A DNA stretch of 64,000 nt from Mycobacterium sp. ITM-2016-00317 (GTDB taxonomy: Bacteria > Actinomycetota > Actinomycetes > Mycobacteriales > Mycobacteriaceae). The notes beneath the pieces are model-generated. The model worked only from the letters and a program-made list of their open reading frames with translations. It was not told the origin of the DNA and made no database searches. Each line of letters begins with the position of its first letter. The first letter of the stretch is position 1. This document shows, piece after piece, positions 26,398 through 36,377 of this stretch. The position numbers and the translations under genes are program-made. Location: positions 5,208,001-5,272,000 of the forward strand of contig NZ_CP134399.1 in assembly GCF_002968295.1 (NCBI RefSeq), written 5' to 3'.

Positions 26398-27522
26398 TTG
26401 GACCTGACCTTCGACGACGCCACGTGCGAGTTCCGGGCCGAGGTGCGTGAGTTCCTCGCCGCGAACAAGGACGCGTTCCCGACCAAGTCCTACGACACCG
26501 CCGAGGGCTTCGAACAGCACCGCCGCTGGGACAAGGTGCTTTTCGACGCCGGACTGTCGGTGATCACCTGGCCGGCCAAGTACGGCGGCCGCGACGCCAC
26601 GCTGTTGCAGTGGATCGTCTACGAGGAGGAGTACTTCCGCGCCGGCGCCCCGGGCCGGGCCAGCGCCAACGGCACCTCGATGCTGGCGCCGACGCTGTTC
26701 GCGCACGGCACCGAGGAACAGCTGGACCGGATCCTGCCCAAGATGGCCAGCGGCGAGGAGATCTGGGCGCAGGCGTGGTCGGAACCGGAGTCCGGCAGCG
26801 ACCTGGCGTCGCTGCGGTCGACGGCGACCCGCACCGACGGCGGCTGGCTGCTCAACGGGCAGAAGATCTGGAGCTCGCGTGCGGTGTTCGGCGAGCGCGC
26901 GTTCGGACTGTTCCGGTCCGATCCCGAGGCGCAGCGCCACAAAGGTCTGACGTACGTCATGTTCGACCTGAAGGCGGACGGCGTGACGGTCCGGCCCATC
27001 GCACAACTCGGCGGCGACACCGGCTTCGGGGAGATCTTCCTCGACGACGTCTTCGTCCCCGACCAGGACGTGATCGGCAGCGTGCACGAGGGCTGGCGAG
27101 CCGCGATGAGCACCTCGAGCAACGAGCGGGGCATGTCGCTGCGCAGCCCGGCCCGCTTCCTCGCCCCGGCCGAACGCCTCGTCGCACAGTGGAAGGACAA
27201 CCCTGACCCGGCCTTCATCGACCGGGTCGCCGATGCATGGATCAAGGCGCAGGCCTACCGGCTGCACACGTTCGGCACCGTCACCCGGGTCGCAGGCGGC
27301 GGTGAGCTGGGCGCGGAATCGTCGATCACCAAGGTGTTCTGGTCCGACCTCGACGTCGTGCTGCATCAGACCGCGCTGGACCTGCGGGGCGCCGACGGCG
27401 AACTCTTCGATTCGGTGACCGAGGGTCTGCTGTTCGCGCTCGGCGGACCGATCTACGCCGGAACCAACGAGATCCAGCGCAACATCATCGCCGAGCGGCT
27501 CCTGGGCCTGCCCCGAAAGTAG
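26398..27522 (+). CDS. fadE31: FadE31, acyl-CoA dehydrogenase
   Basis: The 374-residue acyl-CoA dehydrogenase has SEPESGSDLASLRS and GQKIWSSRAVFGERAFG in the flavin region and YAGTNEIQRNIIAERLLGLP at the end. It corresponds to Rv3562 (FadE31) by order after fadD3. TTG at 26398, one base past the fadD3 stop, is the only start that fits the family N-terminus (DLTFDD). It probably partners a short FadE neighbour in an alpha2beta2 enzyme. Its exact CoA substrate in late ring degradation is not fixed by sequence. Confidence 0.87.
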   Translation: MDLTFDDATCEFRAEVREFLAANKDAFPTKSYDTAEGFEQHRRWDKVLFDAGLSVITWPAKYGGRDATLLQWIVYEEEYFRAGAPGRASANGTSMLAPTLFAHGTEEQLDRILPKMASGEEIWAQAWSEPESGSDLASLRSTATRTDGGWLLNGQKIWSSRAVFGERAFGLFRSDPEAQRHKGLTYVMFDLKADGVTVRPIAQLGGDTGFGEIFLDDVFVPDQDVIGSVHEGWRAAMSTSSNERGMSLRSPARFLAPAERLVAQWKDNPDPAFIDRVADAWIKAQAYRLHTFGTVTRVAGGGELGAESSITKVFWSDLDVVLHQTALDLRGADGELFDSVTEGLLFALGGPIYAGTNEIQRNIIAERLLGLPRK

Positions 27523-27528
27523 ACGAAC

Positions 27529-28488
27529 GTGAACTTTGAGATCGACGATCAGCAGCGCGATTTCGCGGCCAGCATCGATGCCGCGCTGGGCTCGGCCGAC
27601 GTGCCCGCCGCGGTACGGGCCTGGGGCGACGGCAACCTCGCCCCCGGCCGCAAGGTGTGGGCGCAGCTCGCCGACCTGGGGGTGACCGCGCTGATGGTCC
27701 CCGAGAAATTCGACGGCATCGATGCGCACCCGGTGGACCTGGTGGTAGCGCTGGAACGGCTCGGCCGGTGGAACGTGCCGGGCCCGGTCGCCGAATCGAT
27801 CGCGGTGGCACCGGTCCTGCTCGCCGACGACGAGCGCAGCGGGGCACTGGCCTCTGGCGAGTTGATCGCGACGGTCGCCGCGCCGCCCCTGGTGCCGCGT
27901 GCGGTCGGCGCCGACACCGCGGGCCTGGTCCTGCTCGCCGGCGACGGCACGGTGTGCGATGCGACCGCGGCAGGCGAGCACGAGTCCGTCGATCCGAGCC
28001 GGAAACTGTTCGAGGTCAACGCCTCCGGTGAGGCGAGGGCCGCGGACGTGGCGCGCGCGTTCGAGTTCGGCGCGCTGGCCACCTCGGCGCTGCTCGTCGG
28101 CGCCGCGCAGGCCATGCTGGACGCGTCGGTGGAGTACGCCAAGCAGCGCAGCCAGTTCGGCACGGTGATCGGCACCTACCAGGCGATCAAGCACAAGCTG
28201 GCCGACGTGCTGATCGCCGTCGAATTGGCCCGGCCGCTGGTCTACGGCGCGGCGCTGTCGCTCGCGGACGGCTCGGTCGACACCGCCCGCGACGTCAGCG
28301 CGGCCAAGGTCGCGGCGGCCGACGCGGCACTGCTGGCCGCCCGGTCGTCGCTGCAGACCCACGGGGCGATCGGATTCACCCAGGAGCACGACCTGTCGCT
28401 GTTGCTGCTGCGGGTGCAGGCACTGCGCCCCGCATGGGGCGATCCGACGTGGCACCGGCGGCGAGTTTTGGAGGAACTGACCAGATGA
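27529..28488 (+). CDS. fadE32: FadE32, short acyl-CoA dehydrogenase subunit
   Basis: The 319-residue protein is a shortened acyl-CoA dehydrogenase with the typical C-terminal helical-domain segment YAKQRSQFGTVIGTYQAIKHKLADV, but the flavin-binding middle domain is reduced. Such short FadEs work as partner subunits of heterotetramers (ChsE1-ChsE2 type). Position matches Rv3563. The start is GTG; the stop overlaps the fadE33 ATG. Confidence 0.86.
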   Translation: MNFEIDDQQRDFAASIDAALGSADVPAAVRAWGDGNLAPGRKVWAQLADLGVTALMVPEKFDGIDAHPVDLVVALERLGRWNVPGPVAESIAVAPVLLADDERSGALASGELIATVAAPPLVPRAVGADTAGLVLLAGDGTVCDATAAGEHESVDPSRKLFEVNASGEARAADVARAFEFGALATSALLVGAAQAMLDASVEYAKQRSQFGTVIGTYQAIKHKLADVLIAVELARPLVYGAALSLADGSVDTARDVSAAKVAAADAALLAARSSLQTHGAIGFTQEHDLSLLLLRVQALRPAWGDPTWHRRRVLEELTR

Positions 28489-29426
28489 GCGACGAACGGG
28501 ACCTGCTGCGCGACACCGTCGCCGCGCTGGTCGACAAGCACGCGTCGCCCGAGGCGGTGCGCAAGGCGGCGGCCTCGGAGCGGGGCTACGACGAGTCGCT
28601 CTGGAAGACGCTGTGCGAGCAGGTCGGCGCCGCTGCACTGGTGGTGCCGGAGGAACTCGGCGGCGCCGGTGGCGAACTGGGCGACGCCGCAGCAGTTCTC
28701 GAAGAACTGGGCAAGGGCCTGGTGCCGACGCCGCTGCTCGGCACCACGCTGGCCGAACTTGCGCTGCTGTCGGTCGACCAGCCGGACGAAGACCTGCTCG
28801 GGGCGCTGGTTGAGGGCACCGCGATCGGGACCGTGGTGTTCGACCCGGCCTACGTCGTCAACGGCAATGTCGCCGACGTCGTGGTCGCCGCCGACGGCGA
28901 CGCACTGACCCACTGGACCTCCTTCACCGCGACCCCGGCGGTGGCGATGGACATCACGCGTCCGTTGGCCGCCCTCGAGGCCGCACAGACCTCGCCGCTG
29001 GGCGCCGATCCCGGTCTGGCGGACACCGCGGCGATCCTGCTGGCCGCCGAACAGATCGGCGCCGCGACGCGCTGCCTCGAGCTGACCGTGCAGTACACCA
29101 AGGACCGGGTGCAGTTCGGCCGCCCGATCGGCAGCTTCCAGGCGCTCAAGCACCGGATGGCCGATCTGTACGTCGCGGTGCAGTCGGCCAAGGCCGTCGT
29201 CGACGCAGCGGTCGCCGAGCCGAGCTCTTCTGGGGCGGCGCTGGCCCGGTTGGCGGCCTCCGAGGCGTTCTCGGCCGTGGCGGCCGAGGCGGTGCAGATG
29301 CACGGCGGCATCGCGATCACGTGGGAGAGCGACATCCAGCTGTACTTCAAGCGGGCGCACGGCAGCGCGCAGCTGTTCGGGCCGCCGCGGCAGCAGCTGC
29401 GTCGGCTCGAATCCGAGGTGTTCTAG
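28485..29426 (+). CDS. fadE33: FadE33, short acyl-CoA dehydrogenase subunit
   Basis: The 313-residue protein is a second shortened acyl-CoA dehydrogenase, with YTKDRVQFGRPIGSFQALKHRMADLY and the C-terminal MHGGIAITWESDIQLYFKRA segment. It is coupled to fadE32 by ATGA and matches Rv3564. FadE31-33 are assigned to beta-oxidation steps after FadD3 in C/D-ring catabolism. Confidence 0.86.
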   Translation: MSDERDLLRDTVAALVDKHASPEAVRKAAASERGYDESLWKTLCEQVGAAALVVPEELGGAGGELGDAAAVLEELGKGLVPTPLLGTTLAELALLSVDQPDEDLLGALVEGTAIGTVVFDPAYVVNGNVADVVVAADGDALTHWTSFTATPAVAMDITRPLAALEAAQTSPLGADPGLADTAAILLAAEQIGAATRCLELTVQYTKDRVQFGRPIGSFQALKHRMADLYVAVQSAKAVVDAAVAEPSSSGAALARLAASEAFSAVAAEAVQMHGGIAITWESDIQLYFKRAHGSAQLFGPPRQQLRRLESEVF

Positions 29427-29435
29427 CCTGGCCAG

Positions 29436-30590
29436 GTGACTCCTTCGCTGCGCTCGGGTATCCCGCCGTTCTATGTGATGGACGTGTGGCTGGCCGCGGC
29501 GGAACGCCAGCGCACCCACGGTGACCTGGTCAATCTCTCGGCGGGACAGCCCAGCGCCGGGGCGCCGACGGCGGTGCGCGAGGCCGCCGTCGCGGCACTG
29601 AACCGCAACGAGCTCGGCTACTCCGTCGCGCTCGGCATCCCTGAACTGCGGGCCGCGATCGCCGACTCGTACCAGCAGCGCCACGCGCTGCCGGTCGACC
29701 CCGATGACGTCGTCGTCACGACGGGCTCGTCGGGCGGATTCCTGTTGGCGTTTCTGGCGTGCTTCGACCCCGGGGACCGGGTGGCGATCGCCAGCCCCGG
29801 ATATCCCTGCTACCGCAACATCCTGACGGCGCTGGGCTGTGAGGTGATCGAGCTGCCCTGCGGACCCGAGACCAGGTTCCAGCCGACGCTGCAGATGCTC
29901 GAGGCGTTGGACCCGCCCGTCTCGGGCGTGATCGTCGCGAGCCCCGCCAACCCGACCGGCACGGTGATCCCGCCCGAGGAACTCGCCGCGATCGCGTCCT
30001 GGTGTGAGGCCTCCGGGGTCCGGCTGATCAGTGACGAGGTGTACCACGGGCTGGTCTATCCCGGTGCGCCGGCGACCAGCTGCGCATGGGAGTCCTCCCG
30101 GGAAGCGGTTGTGGTGAACAGCTTCTCGAAATACTTCGCGATGACCGGGTGGCGGCTGGGCTGGCTGCTGGTGCCCCAGGAACTCAAGCGGGCCGTGGAC
30201 CGGTTGACCGGCAACTTCACGATCTGCCCTCCAGTGCTGCCCCAACTGGCCGCCGTATCGGCCTTCACCCCCGAGTCCATCGCCGAGGCTGAGGCGCTGC
30301 TCGACATCTACGCGGCCAACCGAACCCTGCTGCTCGACGGGCTGCGCGCGATCGGCATCGACCGGCTGGCACCGACCGACGGTGCGTTCTACGTCTACGC
30401 CGACGTGTCGCACCTGACCACCGACTCGCTGGCCTTCTGCTCCAAGCTGTTGGACGAGACCGGCGTGGCCATCGCCCCCGGGGTCGACTTCGACACCGTC
30501 CGGGGAGGCGCATTCGTGCGACTGTCGTTCGCGGGCCCGACCTCCGACCTCGAGGAGGCGTTGCGCCGCATCGGGGCATGGCTGGGCTGA
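29436..30590 (+). CDS. PLP-dependent aminotransferase (AspB-like)
   Basis: The 384-residue class I/II aminotransferase has SPANPTGTV, the cofactor-binding SDEVYHGLVYPG and the PLP lysine in VVNSFSKYFAMTGWRLGW. It corresponds to Rv3565, annotated aspB in M. tuberculosis, next to the KstR2 genes. Its substrate and any link to steroids are unknown. The GTG start is 9 bp after fadE33, so it is likely in the same operon. Confidence 0.85.
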   Translation: MTPSLRSGIPPFYVMDVWLAAAERQRTHGDLVNLSAGQPSAGAPTAVREAAVAALNRNELGYSVALGIPELRAAIADSYQQRHALPVDPDDVVVTTGSSGGFLLAFLACFDPGDRVAIASPGYPCYRNILTALGCEVIELPCGPETRFQPTLQMLEALDPPVSGVIVASPANPTGTVIPPEELAAIASWCEASGVRLISDEVYHGLVYPGAPATSCAWESSREAVVVNSFSKYFAMTGWRLGWLLVPQELKRAVDRLTGNFTICPPVLPQLAAVSAFTPESIAEAEALLDIYAANRTLLLDGLRAIGIDRLAPTDGAFYVYADVSHLTTDSLAFCSKLLDETGVAIAPGVDFDTVRGGAFVRLSFAGPTSDLEEALRRIGAWLG

Positions 30591-31744
30591 CGCCCGCAGC
30601 CCAGCGGGCACCGTTGTTGGCTGCCGGGTTCACGACAGCCTTCGGCGCCCACGCGGTCGCGGGCACGTTGGGCACCACCACCACGGGTACCGCGGCGTCG
30701 CTGCTGACACTCGGGGCACTGTTGGCGATCTACGACGGCGCCGAGGTCGTCCTCAAACCGGTCTTCGGGACCCTTGCCGACCGGATCGGCGCACGCACCG
30801 TGCTCATCGCCGGGTTGCTGATCTTCGTGGCCGCCTCGGCGGCGTATGCGGTGGCCGACGACACCGGGTGGCTCTGGGCGGGACGCTTCGGCCAGGGTGT
30901 GGGCGCCGCGGCCTTCTCCCCTGCCGCGTCGGCGCTGGTGGCCCGCCTGACCCCGGCGGGCGGCCACGGTCGCGCGTTCGGCACCTACGGCTCCTACAAG
31001 TCGATCGGGTACACACTGGGGCCGCTACTGGGCGGAGTGATCGTCGCCGTGGGCGGGATGCGCACACTGTTCGCGGTGATGGCGGTGCTGGGCGGCGTGG
31101 TCGCCGTGTGGGCGGCGGTCTCGGTACCCGCACTGAAGCCCCTCCCCCGACAGCGGCAGACCCTGGTCGACACGTTGCGTCGGTTTTCCGAATCCTCCTT
31201 CATCACACCGACTCTCGCGCTCGTCTCGGCCACCGCGGCACTGTCGGTCGGCGTCGGGTTCCTGCCGGTCGTCGGGACACAGGCCGGTCTGTCCCCAGTC
31301 GTCACCGGCGCAGTCGTCTCCGTGCTTGCGCTGACCACGGCGCTCGTGCAGCCCGCCGCCGGCCGCGCACTCGACGCAGGGCGGATCACCGTGACCGCAG
31401 GCATCACGTCCGGTGGGCTGCTCACCGCGGCGGGGCTGGCCGCAGTGCTGATCCCCGGGGTGGCGGGCCTGCTGTGCGCCGCGGTCGTGATCGGGCTTGG
31501 TTGTGGACTGATCACCCCGCTCGCGTTCACGATGCTGGCCCGGTCGACACCCGAAGAACGGCTGGGTCAGACCATGGGCGCGGCTGAGGTGGGCCGCGAA
31601 TGCGGTGACGCCGCGGGCCCTCTGCTGGTCGCGTCCATGGCAGCAGCGACCAGCGTGCCGCTGGGCTTCGTCGGGCTGGCCGCGCTCGTGACGCTCTCGG
31701 GCGTCGCGACGTTCGGCGTGAACCGGGTGCGCGGTGCCGGATGA
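30578..31744 (+). CDS. MFS transporter
   Basis: The 388-residue protein has about 12 helices in two halves, with the MFS loop signature FGTLADRIGARTVL after helix 2 and a gating RFGQGVGAAAFSPAASAL in helix 4. It is a drug/metabolite exporter-like major facilitator of unknown substrate. The ATG at 30578 overlaps the aminotransferase by 13 bp. It is the last plus-strand gene before the convergent xylose transporter. Confidence 0.82.
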   Translation: MAGLTPAAQRAPLLAAGFTTAFGAHAVAGTLGTTTTGTAASLLTLGALLAIYDGAEVVLKPVFGTLADRIGARTVLIAGLLIFVAASAAYAVADDTGWLWAGRFGQGVGAAAFSPAASALVARLTPAGGHGRAFGTYGSYKSIGYTLGPLLGGVIVAVGGMRTLFAVMAVLGGVVAVWAAVSVPALKPLPRQRQTLVDTLRRFSESSFITPTLALVSATAALSVGVGFLPVVGTQAGLSPVVTGAVVSVLALTTALVQPAAGRALDAGRITVTAGITSGGLLTAAGLAAVLIPGVAGLLCAAVVIGLGCGLITPLAFTMLARSTPEERLGQTMGAAEVGRECGDAAGPLLVASMAAATSVPLGFVGLAALVTLSGVATFGVNRVRGAG

Positions 31745-31763
31745 TCCGTTCCGGTCCAGCGGG

Positions 31764-33041
31764 CTAACTCAATCCCGTCGACGAACGGCGGCGCCGCGAG
31801 ATCGCGTCGACGCTGGCGGCCAGCAGAAGCACACCGCCGGTCACCAGGAAGTTGATGTACGACGACTGGTTGAGCAGACCCAGACCGTTGGCGATGGTCG
31901 CGACCACCACCCCGCCGATCACCGCGTCGATCGCCCGGCCCCGGCCGCCGAACAGGCTGGTACCACCGATGACCGCCGCGCCGACGGCGTAGAGCAGCGT
32001 GTTGCCCGCGCCCGACGAGGCCGACACCTTGCCCGCGTACGACGCCGCGATGATGCCGCTCAGCGCGGCCAGCGACGAGCACACGATGAACACCGACACC
32101 CGGATGCGGTCCACCGAGATACCCGCCCGGCGTGCGGCTTCGGCGTTGCCGCCGACGGCGTAGATGTGCCTGCCGTAGGACGTGCGCTTGAGCACCACGG
32201 TCATCGCGATCAGCAGCACCAGGATCAGCGGCAGCACATACGGGATTCCGCGGATCTCCGCGCTGGCGTTGACGCTGCGGTTGACGCTCATCACGTACGT
32301 CACACCGAGTACCACCGCGGCCACCGCGGACACCCGTGCGACCACGACACCGATGGGCGGGTGGGCCAGTTGCAGGGCAATCTTGCGCCGGTACTGGCCG
32401 AATTCCAGTGCGGCGAAACCGATCACCACCACCGCGGCGATCGTCCAGCCGACGGTGACCGGCAGGTTGCTGATCGTCAGCCCGCGGATCACCGGGTTGT
32501 CGACGCGCACAGAGCCGCCCTCGCCGATGAGCTTGAGCGTGACACCCTGCAGTCCGAGAAAGAACGCCAGCGTGACGACGAACGACGGGATACCCAGCTT
32601 CGCGCGCAGCAGGCCGATCGCGAGCCCGATGACTGCGCCGCAGGCGATCCCGGCCGCCATCGCGACCCACCAGGGCCAGCTCATGTTCACCACGGCCAAT
32701 GCCATCGCGCAGGCCGCCACCCCGCCGGCGACGCCGGCCGACAGGTCGATGTCGCCGAGCAGCAGCACGAACACCAGGCCCATCGCCAGCACGCAGATCG
32801 ACCCGGCCTGGGTGATGAGATTGGCGAGGTTCAGCGCGGACAGGAACCGGTCGTTGGCCAGGCCGAAGACCACGAACAACACGACCAGGCCGAGGAAGGC
32901 CGGCAGGGATCCCATGTCCCCACCGCGGACCCGTTGCAGGTATCCGCGTACCGCGTCGCCGAACGTGTCGTCGGTGCGCTGGTCATCCGAGAACCCGGAC
33001 TCGGCCGTAGCGAGCCCGGATTCGGGACGGACAGTGGTCAT
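31764..33041 (-). CDS. xylH: XylH-like sugar ABC transporter permease
   Basis: The 425-residue membrane protein has about ten helices and the sugar-permease pattern LLLGDIDLSAGVAGG near helix 3, and GRHIYAVGGNAEAARRAGI ahead of the C-terminal helices. It belongs to the RbsC/XylH family (CUT2). With the SBP and ATPase next to it and xylA upstream, the substrate is most likely D-xylose. ATG 33041; 38 bp follow the ATPase gene. Confidence 0.87.
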   Translation of the reverse strand: MTTVRPESGLATAESGFSDDQRTDDTFGDAVRGYLQRVRGGDMGSLPAFLGLVVLFVVFGLANDRFLSALNLANLITQAGSICVLAMGLVFVLLLGDIDLSAGVAGGVAACAMALAVVNMSWPWWVAMAAGIACGAVIGLAIGLLRAKLGIPSFVVTLAFFLGLQGVTLKLIGEGGSVRVDNPVIRGLTISNLPVTVGWTIAAVVVIGFAALEFGQYRRKIALQLAHPPIGVVVARVSAVAAVVLGVTYVMSVNRSVNASAEIRGIPYVLPLILVLLIAMTVVLKRTSYGRHIYAVGGNAEAARRAGISVDRIRVSVFIVCSSLAALSGIIAASYAGKVSASSGAGNTLLYAVGAAVIGGTSLFGGRGRAIDAVIGGVVVATIANGLGLLNQSSYINFLVTGGVLLLAASVDAISRRRRSSTGLS

Positions 33042-33079
33042 TTCGAGCGCCTCATCTGTGTCTCGGGGTTGGACGGGGT

Positions 33080-33862
33080 TCACATCGACTCGGCGGCTTC
33101 GGCCGGGGCCAGGCCGAGGTTGCCCGATCGGCCTGCCGTGATGAGTTCGACCACCTGGCCGTGAGTGACGTCGGAGGCCTTGACCTCCGCGGCCACCCGA
33201 CCCAGGTACAACGCGCAGATCCGGTCGGCGACCTCGAACACGTCGTTCATGTTGTGAGAGATCAGCACCACGCCCAGACCGCGCTCGGCGAGTCCGCGCA
33301 CCAGGTCGATCACCTGCCGGGTCTGCGCCACACCCAGGGCGGCCGTGGGTTCGTCGAGCAGGACCACCTTGGAGTTCCACAGCACGGACTTGGCGATGGC
33401 CACGGTCTGCCGCTGGCCGCCCGACAGACTCGACACCGGCTGGCGCACCGATTTCACCGTCCGCACCGACAGCGAGGTCAGCGCGTCGCGGGCCATCGTC
33501 TCCATCCGTGCTTCGTCGAGCATCCCGCGGCTCTTGAGTTCCCTTCCGAGGAACATGTTCTCGACGATGTCGAGGTTCTCGCACAGCGCCAGATCCTGGT
33601 ACACGACCTCCACGCCCAGCTCCGACACGTCGTTGGGGCTGCGCACAGTCACCGGTTTGCCCTCGAACAGGTAGCTGCCCGTGTCGATGGGGTGGATCCC
33701 GGCGATCGCCTTGACCAGGGTCGACTTCCCGGCGCCGTTGTCCCCGACCAGCGCGGTCACCTGGCCGGGATAGACACAGAAGTCGACATCGTGCAGCACG
33801 TGGACGACGCCGAAACTCTTGTTGACGCCGCTCAGTTCGAGGATGGGCGGATGCGGTTCCAT
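33080..33862 (-). CDS. xylG: Sugar ABC transporter ATP-binding protein (XylG-like, single domain)
   Basis: The 260-residue ATPase has Walker A GDNGAGKST, signature SSLSGGQRQTVAIAKSV, Walker B VVLLDEPTAAL and a switch histidine (VVLISHNMND). It carries one ATPase domain, whereas classical XylG has two; single-domain forms are usual in actinobacteria. The ATG overlaps the stop of the binding-protein gene (ATGA), showing co-translation. Confidence 0.88.
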   Translation of the reverse strand: MEPHPPILELSGVNKSFGVVHVLHDVDFCVYPGQVTALVGDNGAGKSTLVKAIAGIHPIDTGSYLFEGKPVTVRSPNDVSELGVEVVYQDLALCENLDIVENMFLGRELKSRGMLDEARMETMARDALTSLSVRTVKSVRQPVSSLSGGQRQTVAIAKSVLWNSKVVLLDEPTAALGVAQTRQVIDLVRGLAERGLGVVLISHNMNDVFEVADRICALYLGRVAAEVKASDVTHGQVVELITAGRSGNLGLAPAEAAESM

Positions 33863-34941
33863 CACATGCCCGCGGCGGTGCACGCCGCGGCGAACTGCCC
33901 GGAGCACACCTCGTCCTTGGACTGACCACCGTCGTCGAAGACGATCGCGATGTTGTCCTTGGTGATCGACTGCGGCATCAACAGCACCGAGGGCACGTCA
34001 CGGCCACCGGTGTCGTCACGCGAGGTACCGGTGGTTTCGGGCTCCTGGCCGTTGGCGAGCGCGATCGCGACGTCGGCGAGCGCACCCGCCTCCTCGGCGG
34101 CCGACTTGTACACCGTCATGCACTGGGTTCCGGCCAGGATGTTCTGCAGGCCTTCGACCGTCGCGTCCTGCCCGGTCACCGGGACCTGGCCGGCACGCTT
34201 GTTCTTCTCCAGAATCGAGATCACCGAACCGGCCAGACCGTCGTTGGCGGCGTACACGCCGTCCACCCGGCCGTCTGCCGCGGTGTAGAGCTGCTCGAAG
34301 ATCGTCACCGCCGCGTCGTTGTCCCAGTCGGGCACCGCCTGCTCACCGACGATCGTGATCGACGGGGTCGCATCGACGACCGAGTGCGCGCCGGTACTGA
34401 ACAGCGTGGCGTTGTTGTCGGTGGGCGAACCGTTGAGGAACACCACGTTCGCGGGTTGCCCGGCCAGGCACTCGACCAGCCCCTGGCCCTGCAGTTCGCC
34501 GACCTTGGTGTTGTCGAACGACACGTACACGTCCGACGAACCGCCCAACGTCAGGCGGTCGTAGTCGATGGTCTTCACACCCTGGGCAGCGGCCTTCTGC
34601 TGGATCGAGGCGCCGCTGTCGGAATCGAGGTTCACGATCGCCAACACGGTGACGCCGTCGGCGATCATGCCGTCGGCGATGGTGGCCATGGTGTCGGCCG
34701 ACCCCTCGGCGTTCTGGATGGTGTAGTCGACACCGGCATCGCTGAACGCGGCCTCCAACGCGGGGCGGTCCTTGGTCTCCCAGCGGACCGACGACTTGGT
34801 GTCGGGCAGGATGACGCCGATCTTGCCGCCGCCCTGGGCGGCGGTGGACCCCGAACCCGAGTCCGAGTTCGACCCGCACGCGGTCAAGGTCAGGCCCACG
34901 CCTATCACTGCGGTGACGAGCAGGCTGCTGGTGCGCTTCAC
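33862..34941 (-). CDS. xylF: XylF-like sugar-binding lipoprotein
   Basis: The 359-residue protein has a lipoprotein signal (KRTSSLLVTAVIGVGLTLTAC) and a type-1 periplasmic-binding fold with the VLAIVNLDSDSGA and GVYAANDGLAGSVI segments of D-xylose-binding proteins. It catches the sugar outside the membrane and delivers it to the permease. GTG 34941 is chosen because GGAGG precedes it and it leads straight into the signal peptide. It lies 109 bp after xylA. Confidence 0.88.
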   Translation of the reverse strand: MKRTSSLLVTAVIGVGLTLTACGSNSDSGSGSTAAQGGGKIGVILPDTKSSVRWETKDRPALEAAFSDAGVDYTIQNAEGSADTMATIADGMIADGVTVLAIVNLDSDSGASIQQKAAAQGVKTIDYDRLTLGGSSDVYVSFDNTKVGELQGQGLVECLAGQPANVVFLNGSPTDNNATLFSTGAHSVVDATPSITIVGEQAVPDWDNDAAVTIFEQLYTAADGRVDGVYAANDGLAGSVISILEKNKRAGQVPVTGQDATVEGLQNILAGTQCMTVYKSAAEEAGALADVAIALANGQEPETTGTSRDDTGGRDVPSVLLMPQSITKDNIAIVFDDGGQSKDEVCSGQFAAACTAAGM

Positions 34942-35050
34942 GAAGATCCCTCCGAACAAGTCGTGGTGGTCATTTGTTGTGCCTCTCGACATATAACGTG
35001 ATCCAGGTCACTGGTGGGCAGGATTTTCCGTTTCCCCTCGCGCCGCGCAC

Positions 35051-36274
35051 TCACCGCGCGCCCATCAGGTGCTCGATCGCCAGCTGATGCAGAGCGACGA
35101 AGCCGCAACCTCTTCCACCGAAGTACGCGTCGGTGTCGAAGTCCTCGTAAGCGGTCGGGTCGGCCAGCAGATCGGCGTAGGTCTCGCCGTCCCCGAGAGT
35201 CGGGCGCCGCAATTCGGCCACCTTGGCCGCGGCCATCGCCTCCCGCACGGCCGGGTCGGCGCGGAACGCCGCGGCCCGCTCGCGAAGCAGCAGGTACATG
35301 CGCATGTTGGCGGCGGCGGACGCCCAGACGCCGGCGATGTCCTCGGTGCGGCTGGGCTTGTAGTCGAAGTGCCGGGGCCCGTCATAGGCGGCCGCACCGT
35401 CCGGTCCGCCGTGCTCCAGCAGGTCCACCAGTGAGAATGCGTTGACCAGGTCGCCGTGACCGAACACCAGATCCTGGTCGAACTTGATGCCACGCTGACC
35501 GTTGAGGTCGATGTGGAACAGCTTGCCGCTGTAAAGCGCCTGCGCGATACCGTGCGCGAAGTTCAGCCCGGCCATCTGCTCGTGGCCCGTCTCGGGATTG
35601 ACCCCGACCATCTCCGGATGTTCCAGGGTCTCGATGAACGCCAGGGCGTGCCCGACGGTGGGCAACAGGATGTCGCCGCGCGGCTCGTTGGGCTTGGGCT
35701 CGATGGCGAACCGCATTCCGCTGCCCTGATCGATCACGTACTGGCACAAGAGGTTCAGCGCTTCCCGATAGCGCTCCAGGGCGGCCTGCACGTCCTTGGC
35801 CGAGTCGTACTCGCTACCTTCCCTGCCACCCCACATCACGAACGTCTGGGCACCGAGTTCGGCGGCGAGATCGACGTTGCGCAGCACCTTGCGCAGCGCG
35901 TAGCGGCGCACGCCCCGGTCGTTGCTGGTGAACCCGCCGTCTTTGAACACCGGCTGGGTGAACAGGTTCGTGGTCACCATCGGCACGACCAGACCGGTGG
36001 CGCCGAGCGCGGCGGTCACCCGGTCGACGGCCCGCCGCCGGTCGGCATCGGAGCTGCCGAAGGCGAACAGGTCGTCGTCGTGGAAGGTCAGGCCGTACGC
36101 ACCCAGTTCGGCGAGTCGTTCCACCGCCTCGACCGCGTCCAGCGCGGGGCGGGTGGCGACACCGAACGGGTCAACACCCGGCCATCCGACGGTCCAGAGA
36201 CCGAACGAGAACCGGTCCTCACGTTTCGGGGTCAGTGCTTCGGCGGTGCGAAGGCCGGCGGCCAGCACAGTCAT
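35051..36274 (-). CDS. xylA: XylA, xylose isomerase
   Basis: The 407-residue isomerase interconverts D-xylose and D-xylulose. Family marks are [59 protein letters not shown] with a metal-ligand Glu, [16 protein letters not shown] and [20 protein letters not shown] 36274 has GGAG about 8 bases upstream; a TTG at 36286 is less likely. It heads the operon xylA-xylF-xylG-xylH, divergent from the ROK gene. Confidence 0.95.
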   Translation of the reverse strand: MTVLAAGLRTAEALTPKREDRFSFGLWTVGWPGVDPFGVATRPALDAVEAVERLAELGAYGLTFHDDDLFAFGSSDADRRRAVDRVTAALGATGLVVPMVTTNLFTQPVFKDGGFTSNDRGVRRYALRKVLRNVDLAAELGAQTFVMWGGREGSEYDSAKDVQAALERYREALNLLCQYVIDQGSGMRFAIEPKPNEPRGDILLPTVGHALAFIETLEHPEMVGVNPETGHEQMAGLNFAHGIAQALYSGKLFHIDLNGQRGIKFDQDLVFGHGDLVNAFSLVDLLEHGGPDGAAAYDGPRHFDYKPSRTEDIAGVWASAAANMRMYLLLRERAAAFRADPAVREAMAAAKVAELRRPTLGDGETYADLLADPTAYEDFDTDAYFGGRGCGFVALHQLAIEHLMGAR

Positions 36275-36307
36275 CGGATACTCCAAACGGCAATGGACTA
36301 TGGTTTT

Positions 36308-36349
36308 GTTCTTTGATCGAACTTATGATGTGGCCTGCGACACTGTCAA
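36308..36349 (-). promoter_or_regulatory. xylA promoter with overlapping operator palindrome
   Basis: On the minus strand TTGACA (36349-36344) is followed after 16 bp by CATAAG (36327-36322), a good sigma-70/SigA -35/-10 pair. The palindrome GTTC-N7-GAAC (36308-36322) lies right over the -10 edge and the predicted start of transcription. That is where a repressor would block RNA polymerase. The adjacent ROK protein is the obvious candidate. Confidence 0.7.
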
Positions 36350-36377
36350 GGGTCGAATGTGAAGGAGGCGGGCACCG

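Noticed and set aside
26359..30611. Two frames of over 750 codons antisense to the fadE31-33 and aminotransferase genes
   Set aside because: Both are shadows of real plus-strand genes with low-complexity Arg/Gly/His content.
35042..35050. Terminator between xylF and xylA genes
   Set aside because: The genes point the same way and no hairpin is visible in the 109-bp gap.
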